DNA of 64,000 nucleotides from JAWKXU01 sp020446465 (GTDB lineage Bacteria > Pseudomonadota > Alphaproteobacteria > Sphingomonadales > Sphingomonadaceae). The translations under genes and the position numbers were made by a program. The stretch is taken from the NCBI GenBank assembly GCA_041396845.1, contig JAWKXU010000002.1, positions 310,001 to 374,000 on the forward strand, written 5' to 3'. The notes beneath the pieces are model-generated. The model worked only from the letters and a program-made list of their open reading frames with translations, made no database searches and was not told where the DNA came from. Shown here one piece after another: positions 8,819-17,187 of the stretch (positions within the stretch are counted from its first letter, which is position 1; every line of letters begins with the position of its first letter).

Positions 8819-8944
8819 TCAGCCCTGGCGGGCCTTGAAACGACGATTGGTCTTGTTGATGACGTAGGTGCGCCCGCGGCGACGAATCACGCGGTTATCC
8901 CGGTGGCGGCCTTTGAGCGACTTGAGGCTGTTGCGAATCTTCAT
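8819..8944 (-). CDS. rpmJ: 50S ribosomal protein L36
   Basis: 41-residue protein beginning MKIRNSLKSLKGRHRDNRVI and ending NKTNRRFKARQG. It is the longer L36 paralogue (L36-2/YkgO type), which lacks the zinc-binding cysteines of classical L36; no Cys is present in the reading frame. It lies alone between galE and the HAD gene, with its own candidate promoter at 8991-9019 and the terminator at 8747-8773. Confidence 0.96.
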   Translation of the reverse strand: MKIRNSLKSLKGRHRDNRVIRRRGRTYVINKTNRRFKARQG

Positions 8945-8990
8945 GATCAATTCCGGTTGGCGGGCACATCCCGCAAAATCTGTAGCCGCG

Positions 8991-9019
8991 CCGTTACGGA
9001 CGAAGCACTGCGAAGTCAA
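8991..9019 (-). promoter_or_regulatory. Candidate promoter of rpmJ
   Basis: TTGACT (9014-9019) and TAACGG (8991-8996) are 17 bases apart on the minus strand, about 47 bases upstream of the rpmJ ATG. The -35 is good and the -10 weak. It overlaps the end of galE. Confidence 0.35.
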
Positions 9020-10023
9020 CCGTCCGCGCGCAATTCAGTGAGTTTTCGCTCCCATTGCAGGGCATGGCCGATGATCGTGTCGAGATCGGCATAACGCGGC
9101 TGCCACGGCAGCGTGTCCTTGATCCGCCGGTTATCGGAAATCAGCGAATCAGGGTCGCCCGCCCGGCGCGGCCCCATGATCCGGTTGATCGTCATATTGG
9201 TCACGCGGTCCACCGCATCCAGCACTTCAAGGACAGAAAAGCCCCGGCCATAGCCGCAATTCATTGTCATGGAGCGCGCAGGCTCAACAACAAGCGCTTC
9301 CAGCGCCAGCACATGCGCCGCGGCAAGATCGCTGACGTGGATATAATCGCGAACGCCCGTACCATCTGGCGTGTCGTAATCGGTCCCGAATACCGAAACG
9401 CTCTCCCGCTTGCCCAGTGCAGCCTCTACCGCAACCTTGATAAGGTGCGTCGCGCCTGCTGTGGACTGGCCGCTGCGCGCCTGTGGGTCTGCGCCTGCCA
9501 CATTGAAATAGCGCAAGGCACAATAATTGAGCGGATGCGCGTTCGCCGTATCGGCCAGCATCAGTTCGGTCATCAGTTTCGACATGCCGTAAGGGTTGAT
9601 CGGCTTTTTCGGGCTGTCCTCATTCACAGGTGAAATGTCAGGGATGCCATACGTCGCGGCGGTCGAACTGAAGATGAAGTGCTGCACGCCGCCGTTCACG
9701 GCCGATTCGATCAGGGCGCGGCTCTTGGCCGTATTGTTGTGATAATACCTGAGCGGGTTTTCGACCGATTCGGGCACGATGATCGAACCTGCAAAGTGCA
9801 TGATGGCCTTCGTCCCCTGCTCGCTGAAAATGCGCGCCAACAGGTCCGCGTCCTCTATATCGCCTTCATAGAGCGGCACACCGTCCGGCACTGCAAAGCG
9901 AAACCCTGTGGTGAGGTTGTCGATCACGGCGACCGGCCACCCCCCATCCTTGAGCGCGAGGACAGCATGGCTGCCGATATAGCCGGCACCGCCGGTAACG
10001 AGCACGGGAACTTTCTGTGTCAT
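9016..10023 (-). CDS. galE: UDP-glucose 4-epimerase
   Basis: Interconverts UDP-glucose and UDP-galactose with bound NAD, supplying galactosyl units for surface polysaccharides. 335 residues, an extended short-chain dehydrogenase. The Rossmann motif GGAGYIGSHA is near residue 10, SSTAATYG in the middle carries the catalytic Ser/Thr, and YGMSK has the Tyr-x3-Lys pair. The C-terminal substrate region includes NCGYGRGFSVLEVLDA and the RRAGDPDSL loop. Divergent from the DUF4136 lipoprotein gene. Confidence 0.95.
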   Translation of the reverse strand: MTQKVPVLVTGGAGYIGSHAVLALKDGGWPVAVIDNLTTGFRFAVPDGVPLYEGDIEDADLLARIFSEQGTKAIMHFAGSIIVPESVENPLRYYHNNTAKSRALIESAVNGGVQHFIFSSTAATYGIPDISPVNEDSPKKPINPYGMSKLMTELMLADTANAHPLNYCALRYFNVAGADPQARSGQSTAGATHLIKVAVEAALGKRESVSVFGTDYDTPDGTGVRDYIHVSDLAAAHVLALEALVVEPARSMTMNCGYGRGFSVLEVLDAVDRVTNMTINRIMGPRRAGDPDSLISDNRRIKDTLPWQPRYADLDTIIGHALQWERKLTELRADG

Positions 10024-10132
10024 GGCGCGCCCTTATCACGGAAAGGGCGACTGTTTGGTTAACGTGCTGGCAAGACTTGCAAGTGCTGCCTGCGCGTTCC
10101 ACTGTCGCGGCGGATACGAGGAGATTTCACTG

Positions 10133-10729
10133 ATGCGAAAACTTGCATGGGCCGTTGCCACGATGGCACTGGGTGCTCTGGCCGGATGCGTCGCACCTGT
10201 CGGCCCGGTGCAAGTCACGCGCTTTCATGATGCTGCGCTGGTTTCTTCGCTCGGCCAGGGGACAATCGCGGTCGAACCCGCTGCGGGCATGGACCCGGAA
10301 TCGCTGGAACTGCGGACTTATCAGATTGTCGTGGCAAGGCAGCTACGCGCGCTGGGCTACAGCGAATCGGACAATGCAAACAGCAATCAGATCGCGCTGG
10401 TCAGGGTATCGCGCAGCAACTTCCAGCCGGGGCGCAATGGCTCGCCAGTCAGTGTCGGGGTTGGCGGCGGGACGAGTTCGTATGGATCGGGCGTCGGCCT
10501 CGGTGTGGGATTCGATCTATCGGGACCACCACCCGAACAGATAGCCACAGAACTTGCCGTGCAAATCCGTGACCGCGCCAGTGACAAGACGTTGTGGGAA
10601 GGACGCGCGACTTTCACCGTCAAGGCAACCTCGCCGCTTGCCGATACCCAGCTTGGCGCAGCCAAGATGGCGCAAGCCCTGTTTGCCGGCTTTCCGGGCA
10701 ATTCCGGCGAAACGGTTGAAGTAAAATGA
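10133..10729 (+). CDS. DUF4136-type lipoprotein
   Basis: 198 residues. The signal sequence ends in the lipobox LAGC (Cys 19), so it should be lipidated by Lgt and anchored in a membrane. The rest fits DUF4136: a TYQIVVARQLRALGYSES helix, a GQ-poor Gly/Ser-rich loop (VGVGGGTSSYGSGVGLGVG) and a final strand pair DKTLWEGRATFTVK. Function unknown. ATG 10133 is chosen because AGGAG precedes it by about 9 bases and the lipobox fits. Its stop overlaps the next start (ATGA), so it is coupled to the M14 carboxypeptidase. Confidence 0.8.
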   Translation: MRKLAWAVATMALGALAGCVAPVGPVQVTRFHDAALVSSLGQGTIAVEPAAGMDPESLELRTYQIVVARQLRALGYSESDNANSNQIALVRVSRSNFQPGRNGSPVSVGVGGGTSSYGSGVGLGVGFDLSGPPPEQIATELAVQIRDRASDKTLWEGRATFTVKATSPLADTQLGAAKMAQALFAGFPGNSGETVEVK

Positions 10730-11877
10730 CTGCTACCAGCAATTCCATTGCCATCACGGCCGCCTTTGACAGCGGCAATATCGAAGTCCTTTCCATAACT
10801 GGCGCAAGCGCACGGCTCGCCATCCGCAAGGACAAGGACAGCGATTTCTACCAGTGGTTCCACTTTCGCGTTTCGGGGGCCGCAGGTCAGGAACTGACAC
10901 TGGCGATTACCGGGCTGGCCGGGGCGGCCTATCCGCAAGGCTGGCCCGATTATCGCGCCTGTGTATCGGAAGATCGCGAATACTGGGGTCGCGCTGATAC
11001 CACGTGGGACAGCACCACCGACGGCGGAACGCTCACTATCCGCTATACGCCTGCCAGCGACATCGTATGGTTTGCCTATTTCGCGCCTTATTCGATGGAG
11101 CGGCATCACGATCTCATCGCCGATACGGCCACGTGCGAAGGTGTGTCGCATCGCACATTGGGCTGGAGCATCGACGGCCAGCCGATTGACTGTCTGGACA
11201 TGGGCGATGGCGATGTTGAGGTCTGGCTCTATGCCCGCCAGCACCCCGGCGAAAGCATGGCGGAATGGTGGATGGAAGGAGCGCTGCAATGCCTTACCGA
11301 TCCATCCGACCCGGTAGGGCGTCTGCTCCGCAGCAAATGCCGCATCCATCTTGTTCCCAATTGCAACCCGGACGGATCATGCCGGGGCCACCTTAGAACC
11401 AATGCCAGGGGCGTTAATCTTAACCGTGAATGGCATGAACCAAGCGCTGAAAACTCACCCGAAGTGCTCGCCATCCGCAACGCGATGGACGAAACGGGCG
11501 TGGACTTTGCCATGGATGTCCATGGTGACGAAGCCATCCCTGCGGTGTTTCTTGCCGGGTTTGAAGGCATCCCGTCATGGACCGATGCACAAGGTGAAAA
11601 ATTCTATCGCTATCAACAGATACTCGCGCGGCGCACGCCTGATTTCCAGACCGGGCTGGGTTATCCGAAATCAGCACCGGGCCGTGCCAACCTGTCGATG
11701 AGCACCAACCAGGTGGCCGAAAGATTCGGTGCCTGCTCGATGACGCTGGAAATGCCGTTCAAGGACAACCGCGATCTGCCTGACCCCGAACAAGGCTGGA
11801 GCCCGGAACGCTCGGCAACATTGGGACGGGAATGTCTTGCTGCTCTTGCCGAATGGCTGGGCGGCAACGAAGGTTAG
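10726..11877 (+). CDS. M14-family zinc carboxypeptidase (cytosolic carboxypeptidase-like)
   Basis: 383-residue metallopeptidase of the M14 family, in the subgroup with an N-terminal beta-sandwich domain before the catalytic domain, as in cytosolic carboxypeptidases/AGBL enzymes. Zinc ligands are His173 and Glu176 in the HPGES motif and His266 in DVHGDE. The substrate-binding NPDGSCRGHLRTNARG segment contains the Arg pair, and Glu342 in LEMPFK is the likely catalytic base. No signal peptide, so probably cytoplasmic. Its ATG overlaps the upstream stop by 4 bases; its end is 2 bases from the convergent cdd. Confidence 0.88.
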   Translation: MTATSNSIAITAAFDSGNIEVLSITGASARLAIRKDKDSDFYQWFHFRVSGAAGQELTLAITGLAGAAYPQGWPDYRACVSEDREYWGRADTTWDSTTDGGTLTIRYTPASDIVWFAYFAPYSMERHHDLIADTATCEGVSHRTLGWSIDGQPIDCLDMGDGDVEVWLYARQHPGESMAEWWMEGALQCLTDPSDPVGRLLRSKCRIHLVPNCNPDGSCRGHLRTNARGVNLNREWHEPSAENSPEVLAIRNAMDETGVDFAMDVHGDEAIPAVFLAGFEGIPSWTDAQGEKFYRYQQILARRTPDFQTGLGYPKSAPGRANLSMSTNQVAERFGACSMTLEMPFKDNRDLPDPEQGWSPERSATLGRECLAALAEWLGGNEG

Positions 11878-11879
11878 GG

Positions 11880-12302
11880 TCAAGTCTGTCGCAGGCTGTC
11901 GAGGCCGAACGCATGGGGCAAAAGATGTGACAGCCGCGCTTGTGTCACGTCTCCATCGTTCGCGCACCAGACAATCGGATCAGTATCACCCAGCGCGGCC
12001 AGTTCATTGAGAACCTGCCGACACCGGCCGCATGGCGAAATCGGTTCTGGCGTGTCGGCATAAATGACCACCGCCTCCAGCCCGCCACGATGACCCTCGC
12101 CCATGGCCTTTACGACCGCTGCCGTCTCCGCACAGACAGAAAGACCATAGCTTGCATTTTCGACATTGGCGCCTGTCACCAGCGTCCCGTCCGCGAAAGC
12201 AAGCGTTGCCCCGATGGAAAGGCCCGAATAGGGCGCATAGGCGTCTTCGCGGGCGCGCCGGGCTTCGGCTATCAGGGCATCACGACGCATATTGTCACTC
12301 AT
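11880..12302 (-). CDS. cdd: Cytidine deaminase
   Basis: 140-residue homotetrameric-type cytidine/deoxycytidine deaminase of pyrimidine salvage. The zinc site is complete: Cys57-Ala-Glu59 (CAE) and PCGRC with Cys91 and Cys94; the substrate loop AYAPYSGLSIGA and NVENASYGL are standard. ATG 12302 has GGAG 8 bases upstream. The longer open frame reading further upstream is only translation of repeat copy A (12318-12420). Confidence 0.95.
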   Translation of the reverse strand: MSDNMRRDALIAEARRAREDAYAPYSGLSIGATLAFADGTLVTGANVENASYGLSVCAETAAVVKAMGEGHRGGLEAVVIYADTPEPISPCGRCRQVLNELAALGDTDPIVWCANDGDVTQARLSHLLPHAFGLDSLRQT

Positions 12303-12317
12303 CGCGTTTACTCCGCT

Positions 12318-12420
12318 GCTATAGCGCTCGTGAAAAGGTTGAATCGGAAGAAACGCTACAGACTTTTGATTTGTCGCATTTGCTGGTCGAGAAAGTCTAT
12401 CAGCTTTTTCTCGAAATGCT
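12318..12420 (-). repeat. Dispersed two-hairpin intergenic repeat, copy A
   Basis: One of four full copies of a ~103-bp element (others at 15250, 31602, 56747). Read on the minus strand it begins AGCATTTCGAGAAAAAG and ends near CGCTATAGC. The first half is an inverted repeat GCATTT(C)...(G)AAATGC with an inner AAAAAGC/CTTTCT-type stem. The second half is TAGCGTTTC...; in this copy the closing arm is mutated to CGAGCGCTA. Its leading edge directly follows the stop of the GH25 gene (TGA TAG AGC, the TAG also being in frame). Its far end is 15 bases before the cdd start codon. Confidence 0.85.
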
Positions 12421-12423
12421 CTA

Positions 12424-13122
12424 TCACGGCTGGACAACCACCCAGTGAACCGGATTGGCGCTGGCTTCGGTCCGCAAATCGGCATTTGCCGTCCACAGCG
12501 TCCATGGCCTTCCGGCATAGTCCGGCTGGAACCAGTTTTTCTCCAGCCACAAATCACGGCTTAGGCGACTGGCGATACCATAGCTTGCCTGAAACCGTTG
12601 CGACAAACGCAGAATGGCGGCCTTGCCGGCATGGCCTTCCACCTGGTTGAGGAAAGTCGTCAGTTCGCTCTCCACCGCCTCCGGGCTGACATAGCTGGGG
12701 CAATCGTCGGCCAGCTTATCAAGCGCGACAACAGGCGGCAGCAAATCGCCATCGCGCGGAACAGTCGTCACGAAGTTGGCTGCCTGCCGTTCCGCCGGGA
12801 CGCAAGGATCATAGAGATGAACGGCCCCCACTTGCAGATGAGCCTTGCGCGCTTGCTCCAGGTTTTCACCAAAGCGCGGATCGCGCCCGTTCGCGCCATG
12901 GCTGGCCTCGATATAAACAAGGTTTGCGCCAATTACCTTGAATGCGCGCAAGTTGACCGGGCCATCTGTCGAACTGATGGATATGCCCTGCAACGGGAAG
13001 TTTTGCCGCGAGGGTGTCCAGTGGATGAAATGCCACCAGACAACGCCAAGGCCGATCAGCAGCACCAGCAAGGCCGCAGCAGGCCAGCGCCAGCGCGCGG
13101 CAAATGACCTCTTGCGCCCCAT
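12424..13122 (-). CDS. Membrane-anchored GH25 lysozyme-like protein, catalytic residues replaced
   Basis: 232 residues: an N-terminal transmembrane anchor (~14-33) followed by a glycoside hydrolase family 25 fold exposed to the periplasm. Family landmarks align: GISISSTDGPVN for the usual GIDVSxxQG, NLVYIEASHG for FVxIKATEG, DPRFGENLEQARKAHLQVGA, and LPPVVALD for LPPVLDxE. At all three acidic active-site positions the family residue has changed (Asp to Ser48, and the D-x-E pair to Ala133 and Asp135), so it is probably not a working muramidase. It may bind peptidoglycan instead. It is followed directly by repeat copy A and lies 15 bases after the UPF0262 gene. Confidence 0.75.
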   Translation of the reverse strand: MGRKRSFAARWRWPAAALLVLLIGLGVVWWHFIHWTPSRQNFPLQGISISSTDGPVNLRAFKVIGANLVYIEASHGANGRDPRFGENLEQARKAHLQVGAVHLYDPCVPAERQAANFVTTVPRDGDLLPPVVALDKLADDCPSYVSPEAVESELTTFLNQVEGHAGKAAILRLSQRFQASYGIASRLSRDLWLEKNWFQPDYAGRPWTLWTANADLRTEASANPVHWVVVQP

Positions 13123-13137
13123 GCCCGTCCGCGCCTG

Positions 13138-13620
13138 TCAGCCCCTGATGTGCAAGACGCAGATCAGGGTGAACAGCCGACGTGCCGTATGGAAATCCGT
13201 GTCGATCTTGCCATCCAGCCGTTCGAGCAGCAGTTGCGCCGCATCGTCGTGAATGGCGCGGCGGGCCATGTCGATTGTTTCGATCTCTTGCGCCGTTGCC
13301 TTGCGAATCGCCTGATAATAACTGTCGCAGATCGCAAAGTATTCACGGATCGGACGACGAAAGCGCGCCAGCCCTAGCAGCAGCTCTTCGGCAGGCTTGT
13401 CATCATTGGTGCGAATATCCAGCCGCAGCCTGCCATCGATCACCGACAGATAAAGCCGCCACGGCCCTTCCAGCCCCCGTTCGACAGAGCGCACGGGCGC
13501 AAAGGCGTTCTCTTCAATCAGATCGAAAATCGCGACGCGCCGTTCCTGCTCCACATCGGCGTTGCGCCAGAGGATCGTCGCGTCATCGAGCGAAATGTGG
13601 GAGATGCGATTGTCTGCCAT
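13138..13620 (-). CDS. UPF0262 family protein
   Basis: 160-residue cytoplasmic protein of a conserved alphaproteobacterial family with no known function. The opening ISHISLDDATILWRNADVEQ, the VRRAIFDLIEEN-type segment (here VAIFDLIEENAF), the PFRRxIREYFxICDSYY-like middle and the DTARRLFTLICVLHIRG end are the family's hallmarks. ATG 13620 matches the normal N-terminus; the frame continues upstream without a clear alternative. It is followed after 15 bases by the GH25-like gene, so the two are probably cotranscribed. Confidence 0.88.
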   Translation of the reverse strand: MADNRISHISLDDATILWRNADVEQERRVAIFDLIEENAFAPVRSVERGLEGPWRLYLSVIDGRLRLDIRTNDDKPAEELLLGLARFRRPIREYFAICDSYYQAIRKATAQEIETIDMARRAIHDDAAQLLLERLDGKIDTDFHTARRLFTLICVLHIRG

Positions 13621-13733
13621 CGGGATGCTGCTTTCGCAGATAGAGAGCATATCCGGCAAGAGGGGAATTACCGTCCCCAATATCCACAGGCTATCTGGCA
13701 AGGGGACGCTTGCGTCACGCGGGGGCCGGGCGC

Positions 13734-15248
13734 ATGAACCGGTCGATGCTTGAAAACGACCTGATCGCCCCGGCGCAAGACGCGCCGCACCGCAGCCTGC
13801 CCGCCAATATCGAGGCCGAGGCCGCATACCTTGGCGCGATTCTGATCGACAACCGGGTTATAGAAAACTTGCAGGTGCAGTTGCGGCCCGAACATTTTTT
13901 CGAGCCACTTCACACGCGTCTCTATGAACGGATTCTCAATCTGGTTGATCGCCAGGTTGTCGTAACGCCGGTCACGCTCAAACCCTATTTTGAAAGCGAC
14001 CCGGCGTTGCAGGAATTGGGCGGCATTTCCTATCTCGCGCGGCTGACTGCGGATGGTCAGGGCCTGCTGTCCGCACGCGATCTGGCTGCACAGATCTATG
14101 ACCTTGCCCTGTTGCGCGAGCTGGTGACAGTCGGGCGCGATCTGGTGGAAGGCGCGCTTGATACCTCGCAGGATGTCGCGCCGATGGAACAGATAGAGCA
14201 GGCAGAAGCTGCGCTCTATAACGTGGCGGAAGGTGCGTCCGGCAGCAACGAAGCGTCAAGTTTCGGCATGGCCACGCACAAGGCGCTGGGCATGATCGAA
14301 CTGGCGCTCAATTCCGGCGGGCATGTTTCAGGCAAGACAACCGGCCTATCCAGCGTCAATGAAAAGACCGGCGGCCTCCATAATTCAGACCTTATCATCC
14401 TTGCCGGGCGTCCCGGCATGGGCAAGACCTCGCTTGCTACCAACATCGCTTTCAACGCAGCAGACAGGCTTTTGCGCGACAAGGCTGACGGCATTGAAAA
14501 GTCGGTTGGCGCGGCAGTTGCCTTTTTCAGTCTGGAAATGAGCGCGGACCAGCTCGCCACCCGCATCCTTGCCGAACAATCAAGAATCAGCAGTGAAAAC
14601 CTGCGCAAGGGCAAGATCAGCCGCGAGGATTTTCACGAACTTTCACGCGCGAGCCAGCGCCTTGCCGAACTGCCCTTGTATATCGACGATACCCCTGCGC
14701 TTACTATCGCCGGGCTGCGCGCCCGTGCCCGCCGGTTGAAACGCCGCCATGATATCGGACTGGTGGTGGTGGATTACCTTCAGTTGCTGCAAGGCTCAGG
14801 CCGCGCAAACGACAACCGCGTGAACGAAATTTCCGAAATCAGCCGCGGCCTGAAAACGCTGGCCAAGGAGCTTGACGTTCCGGTCATCGCGCTGTCCCAG
14901 CTTTCGCGTGCTGTCGAACAACGCGAAGACAAGCGTCCGATGCTTTCTGACTTGCGCGAATCCGGCTCTATCGAACAGGACGCCGACATGGTCTGGTTCG
15001 TCTTCCGCGAAGACTACTACGTCGCGGCCCGTGAACCCAAGGAAGCAGGCAATTCCGATGACGCAAAGGTGCACGAGGCGCACCAGGCATGGGCTGCGGA
15101 AATGGAACAGGTCTATGGCCTTGCCGAACTGATCGTGGCCAAACAGCGCCACGGTTCAACCGGCAAGGTGCGGCTGCGTTTCGAGGCAAAGATTACACGC
15201 TTCAGCGATCTGGCGGACGAATCCCTGGCCGCACACAGTTACGATTAA
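13734..15248 (+). CDS. dnaB: Replicative DNA helicase DnaB
   Basis: Hexameric 5'-3' helicase of the replication fork. 504 residues from ATG 13734. An N-terminal DnaG-interaction domain (PANIEAEAAYLGAILIDN) is followed by a linker and a RecA-like motor with Walker A GRPGMGKTS (residue ~225), Walker B VVVDYLQLLQG, the conserved DLRESGSIEQDAD and the arginine-finger region KQRHGSTGKVRLRF. A TTG at 13710 lies in frame upstream, but ATG 13734 is preceded by GGGGGCCGGG. The stop TAA forms the edge of repeat copy B. Confidence 0.97.
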   Translation: MNRSMLENDLIAPAQDAPHRSLPANIEAEAAYLGAILIDNRVIENLQVQLRPEHFFEPLHTRLYERILNLVDRQVVVTPVTLKPYFESDPALQELGGISYLARLTADGQGLLSARDLAAQIYDLALLRELVTVGRDLVEGALDTSQDVAPMEQIEQAEAALYNVAEGASGSNEASSFGMATHKALGMIELALNSGGHVSGKTTGLSSVNEKTGGLHNSDLIILAGRPGMGKTSLATNIAFNAADRLLRDKADGIEKSVGAAVAFFSLEMSADQLATRILAEQSRISSENLRKGKISREDFHELSRASQRLAELPLYIDDTPALTIAGLRARARRLKRRHDIGLVVVDYLQLLQGSGRANDNRVNEISEISRGLKTLAKELDVPVIALSQLSRAVEQREDKRPMLSDLRESGSIEQDADMVWFVFREDYYVAAREPKEAGNSDDAKVHEAHQAWAAEMEQVYGLAELIVAKQRHGSTGKVRLRFEAKITRFSDLADESLAAHSYD

Positions 15249-15249
15249 G

Positions 15250-15350
15250 GCATTTCGAGAAAAAGTTGATAGCCTTTTTCGGCCAGGAAATGCGACAAAT
15301 CAAAAGCCTGTAGTGTTTCTTCCGATTCAATCTTTTCATGAAACGCTATA
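15250..15350 (+). repeat. Dispersed two-hairpin intergenic repeat, copy B
   Basis: Plus-strand copy of the ~103-bp element: GGCATTTCGAGAAAAAG at the left, a GAAATGC closing the first hairpin, then GTGTTTC...GAAACGCTATAG. The in-frame dnaB stop TAA (15246-15248) is contiguous with the element's edge (TAAGGCATTTCGAG). It lies between the convergent dnaB and PLD genes and could act as a transcript end for either. Confidence 0.85.
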
Positions 15351-15381
15351 GGCTCAAACGCGAAGGCTTGACCCTTGCCAA

Positions 15382-16539
15382 TCAGGGGTTCAGCCGCCGC
15401 GTCACTGTATAATCCAGCACGTTGACCAGAAACAGGCCCAGTCGCCAACGTAACCTGCTGAAAATAGTCGCGCGTTTCAGGTGCAGCGCAGGCGTAATCT
15501 CTTCCGATGCAGCGGCGATCATATCGATATGCGCACGCATCGTTTCAGCAAGGCCGGGATCTTCCACCCGCAACATCAGTTCCAGATTCAAGCGGATGGA
15601 ACGCATGTCGAAGTTGGCGCTGCCGACATAGACATTGTCATCAATGACCAGCAGTTTCTTGTGAAGTTTGCAGGGCTGGAACTCCATAATTTTCACGCCA
15701 GCCCGCAAGAGCGAACCATAAAGCGCCCGTGCAGCGCCAATGGTTGCGGTATTGTCCGACTTTGCGGCCATGATGATGCGCGCATTACCGCACTTGCCTA
15801 TTCGGCCAATCAGCCGCCGAAAGGATCGCGGCGGCGAAAAATAGGCCATGACAAGATCGAGCCGACTGGCTTGCGCCAGATCGCGCCGCACAGTCCGTGA
15901 CCAGTTGCTGGGAACACGCGTCGGCCCGCCGACAAGCAGTCGCACAGGCCCGTTTCCGGGATTCCACTGGCGCACCATCCGCCTTACGCCCAGAAACTTC
16001 GCATGCGGCTCATCCGCCCATCGGGCAAGGCCGGCAAACCATCTGGCCAAATCCTTGACGACTGGCCCTGCCACCATCACCCCCAGATCATGCCAGCCAT
16101 TTTCAGTCGGCGGCGCGAAATACGGTCCGGCCACATTGAACCCGCCGATCATCGCCCGTTCGCCATCTGCAATCGCCATCTTCTGATGGTTGCGAATGAG
16201 ATAGCGCACAGTCCGCCGGGCATTGAACATGGCAAACCGCCCCCCTGCATCAATGATGGGCTGGAAAAATATCTGCCTCGTATGCGTCCCAAAGCCATCC
16301 ACAACCAGGCGCGTTTCAACCCCGCGCCGCGCTGCTTCGACAAGGGCATCGCGCACTTGCCTGCCGGAATCGTCATCGGCGACAAAATAATAGAACAGGT
16401 GAATAGATGCGCGGGCCGAAGCGATCAGCTCCAGCAAGGCGGCCAGACGGTCTTTCCCGGAAGGATAGAAGGTAAAGTCATGGCCCTGCGCGCGCACATC
16501 GAACGGTTCGCCATCCTGAAACTGCTCTGCAATCTCCAA
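15382..16539 (-). CDS. Phospholipase D-family protein, cardiolipin synthase-like
   Basis: 385 residues with two HKD motifs: NHQKMAIAD (HxKx4D, middle of the first half) followed by GGFNV, and LHKKLLVID followed by VYVGSANFDMRS. This is the arrangement of ClsB/C-type cardiolipin synthases, which join phosphatidylglycerol molecules. No N-terminal membrane hairpin is visible, unlike ClsA. The longest reading starts at a TTG (16539) with GGAG upstream; no good ATG exists near the N-terminus. The C-terminus ends in a hydrophobic, basic helix (LGLFLVNVLDYTVTRRL). A function as another PLD-type hydrolase cannot be excluded. Confidence 0.85.
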   Translation of the reverse strand: MEIAEQFQDGEPFDVRAQGHDFTFYPSGKDRLAALLELIASARASIHLFYYFVADDDSGRQVRDALVEAARRGVETRLVVDGFGTHTRQIFFQPIIDAGGRFAMFNARRTVRYLIRNHQKMAIADGERAMIGGFNVAGPYFAPPTENGWHDLGVMVAGPVVKDLARWFAGLARWADEPHAKFLGVRRMVRQWNPGNGPVRLLVGGPTRVPSNWSRTVRRDLAQASRLDLVMAYFSPPRSFRRLIGRIGKCGNARIIMAAKSDNTATIGAARALYGSLLRAGVKIMEFQPCKLHKKLLVIDDNVYVGSANFDMRSIRLNLELMLRVEDPGLAETMRAHIDMIAAASEEITPALHLKRATIFSRLRWRLGLFLVNVLDYTVTRRLNP

Positions 16540-16595
16540 TCACCCGCTCCACATTGCCTTGCCGCCCCTGGTCAGCCGCGACAGGTCGCATTTTC

Positions 16596-16624
16596 TTGAC
16601 TTCGACAGCCTCTATGCCTACATG
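16596..16624 (+). promoter_or_regulatory. Promoter of rpoZ
   Basis: TTGACT (16596-16601), a 17-base spacer and TACATG (16619-16624), ending 71 bases before the rpoZ start. A small CCGGC-CTC-GCCGG hairpin lies between the -10 and the gene. Confidence 0.45.
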
Positions 16625-16695
16625 CCCAGCTTTCCATCAAGGTCCAGATTTATCTGATCCGGCCTCGCCGGGTTCACCATGCACCGGAGTGTCTT

Positions 16696-17040
16696 ATGGC
16701 GCGCGTTACAGTCGAAGATTGCGTCGACAAAGTTCCTAACCGTTTTGATCTCGTCCTTCTGGCCGCGCAACGTGCGCGCGAAATCTCAGGCGGTAGCGAA
16801 CTGACTGTTGACCGCGACCGTGACAAGAACCCCGTTGTGGCGCTGCGCGAAATCGCTGAACAGACTGTCAAGCCCAAGCAGTTGAAGGAAGCACTCGTGC
16901 AATCCTTGCAGCGCATCCTGCCCGATGACGAGGATGAGGCCGACGAAATCGGCTCGCTGGCACAAAGCGCGGAGGCCCTGCGGATCACTGCCGCTGCGCC
17001 GACTCGCAGCACATCGATTGGTGCTGATTTCGAAGGGTGA
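16696..17040 (+). CDS. rpoZ: RNA polymerase omega subunit
   Basis: 114 residues; promotes assembly of the RNA polymerase core by binding beta-prime. The N-terminus MARVTVEDCVDKVPNRFDLV and the following LAAQRAREISGG are diagnostic. The alphaproteobacterial acidic tail (DDEDEADEIG) is present. Here the downstream neighbour is a ParA-like ATPase rather than relA/spoT, which often follows rpoZ. Confidence 0.97.
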   Translation: MARVTVEDCVDKVPNRFDLVLLAAQRAREISGGSELTVDRDRDKNPVVALREIAEQTVKPKQLKEALVQSLQRILPDDEDEADEIGSLAQSAEALRITAAAPTRSTSIGADFEG

Positions 17041-17048
17041 TTTCCGGC

Positions 17049-17066
17049 GGCCCTATCATCAGGGCC
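17049..17066 (+). terminator. Weak hairpin terminator after rpoZ
   Basis: GGCCCT-atcatc-AGGGCC starts 8 bases after the rpoZ stop and is followed by GGCCTTTCG. The stem is only 6 bp and the T-tract short, so it is probably partial. Confidence 0.4.
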
Positions 17067-17187
17067 GGCCTTTCGCAAATGTGACAAATATGACGACGCA
17101 CCGATTTTGTTCCGGTGCGAAACATTACGCACACCACCCGCGCGAAATGGTTGACGCGGTGGCCTGCGACGTGCTGCGATAACGCCC

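Noticed and set aside
12303..12557. N-terminal extension of the cdd frame
   Set aside because: It is translation of repeat copy A and overlaps the GH25 gene; ATG 12302 has a good ribosome site.
13676..13692. DnaA-box-like ATATCCACA upstream of dnaB
   Set aside because: Single near-match with no cluster of boxes, and such 9-mers with one mismatch are common.
17091..17183. 30-codon ORF between rpoZ and the ParA-like gene (MTTHRFCSG...)
   Set aside because: No ribosome binding site, unremarkable composition and a His/Cys-rich but unconserved-looking peptide; insufficient support.
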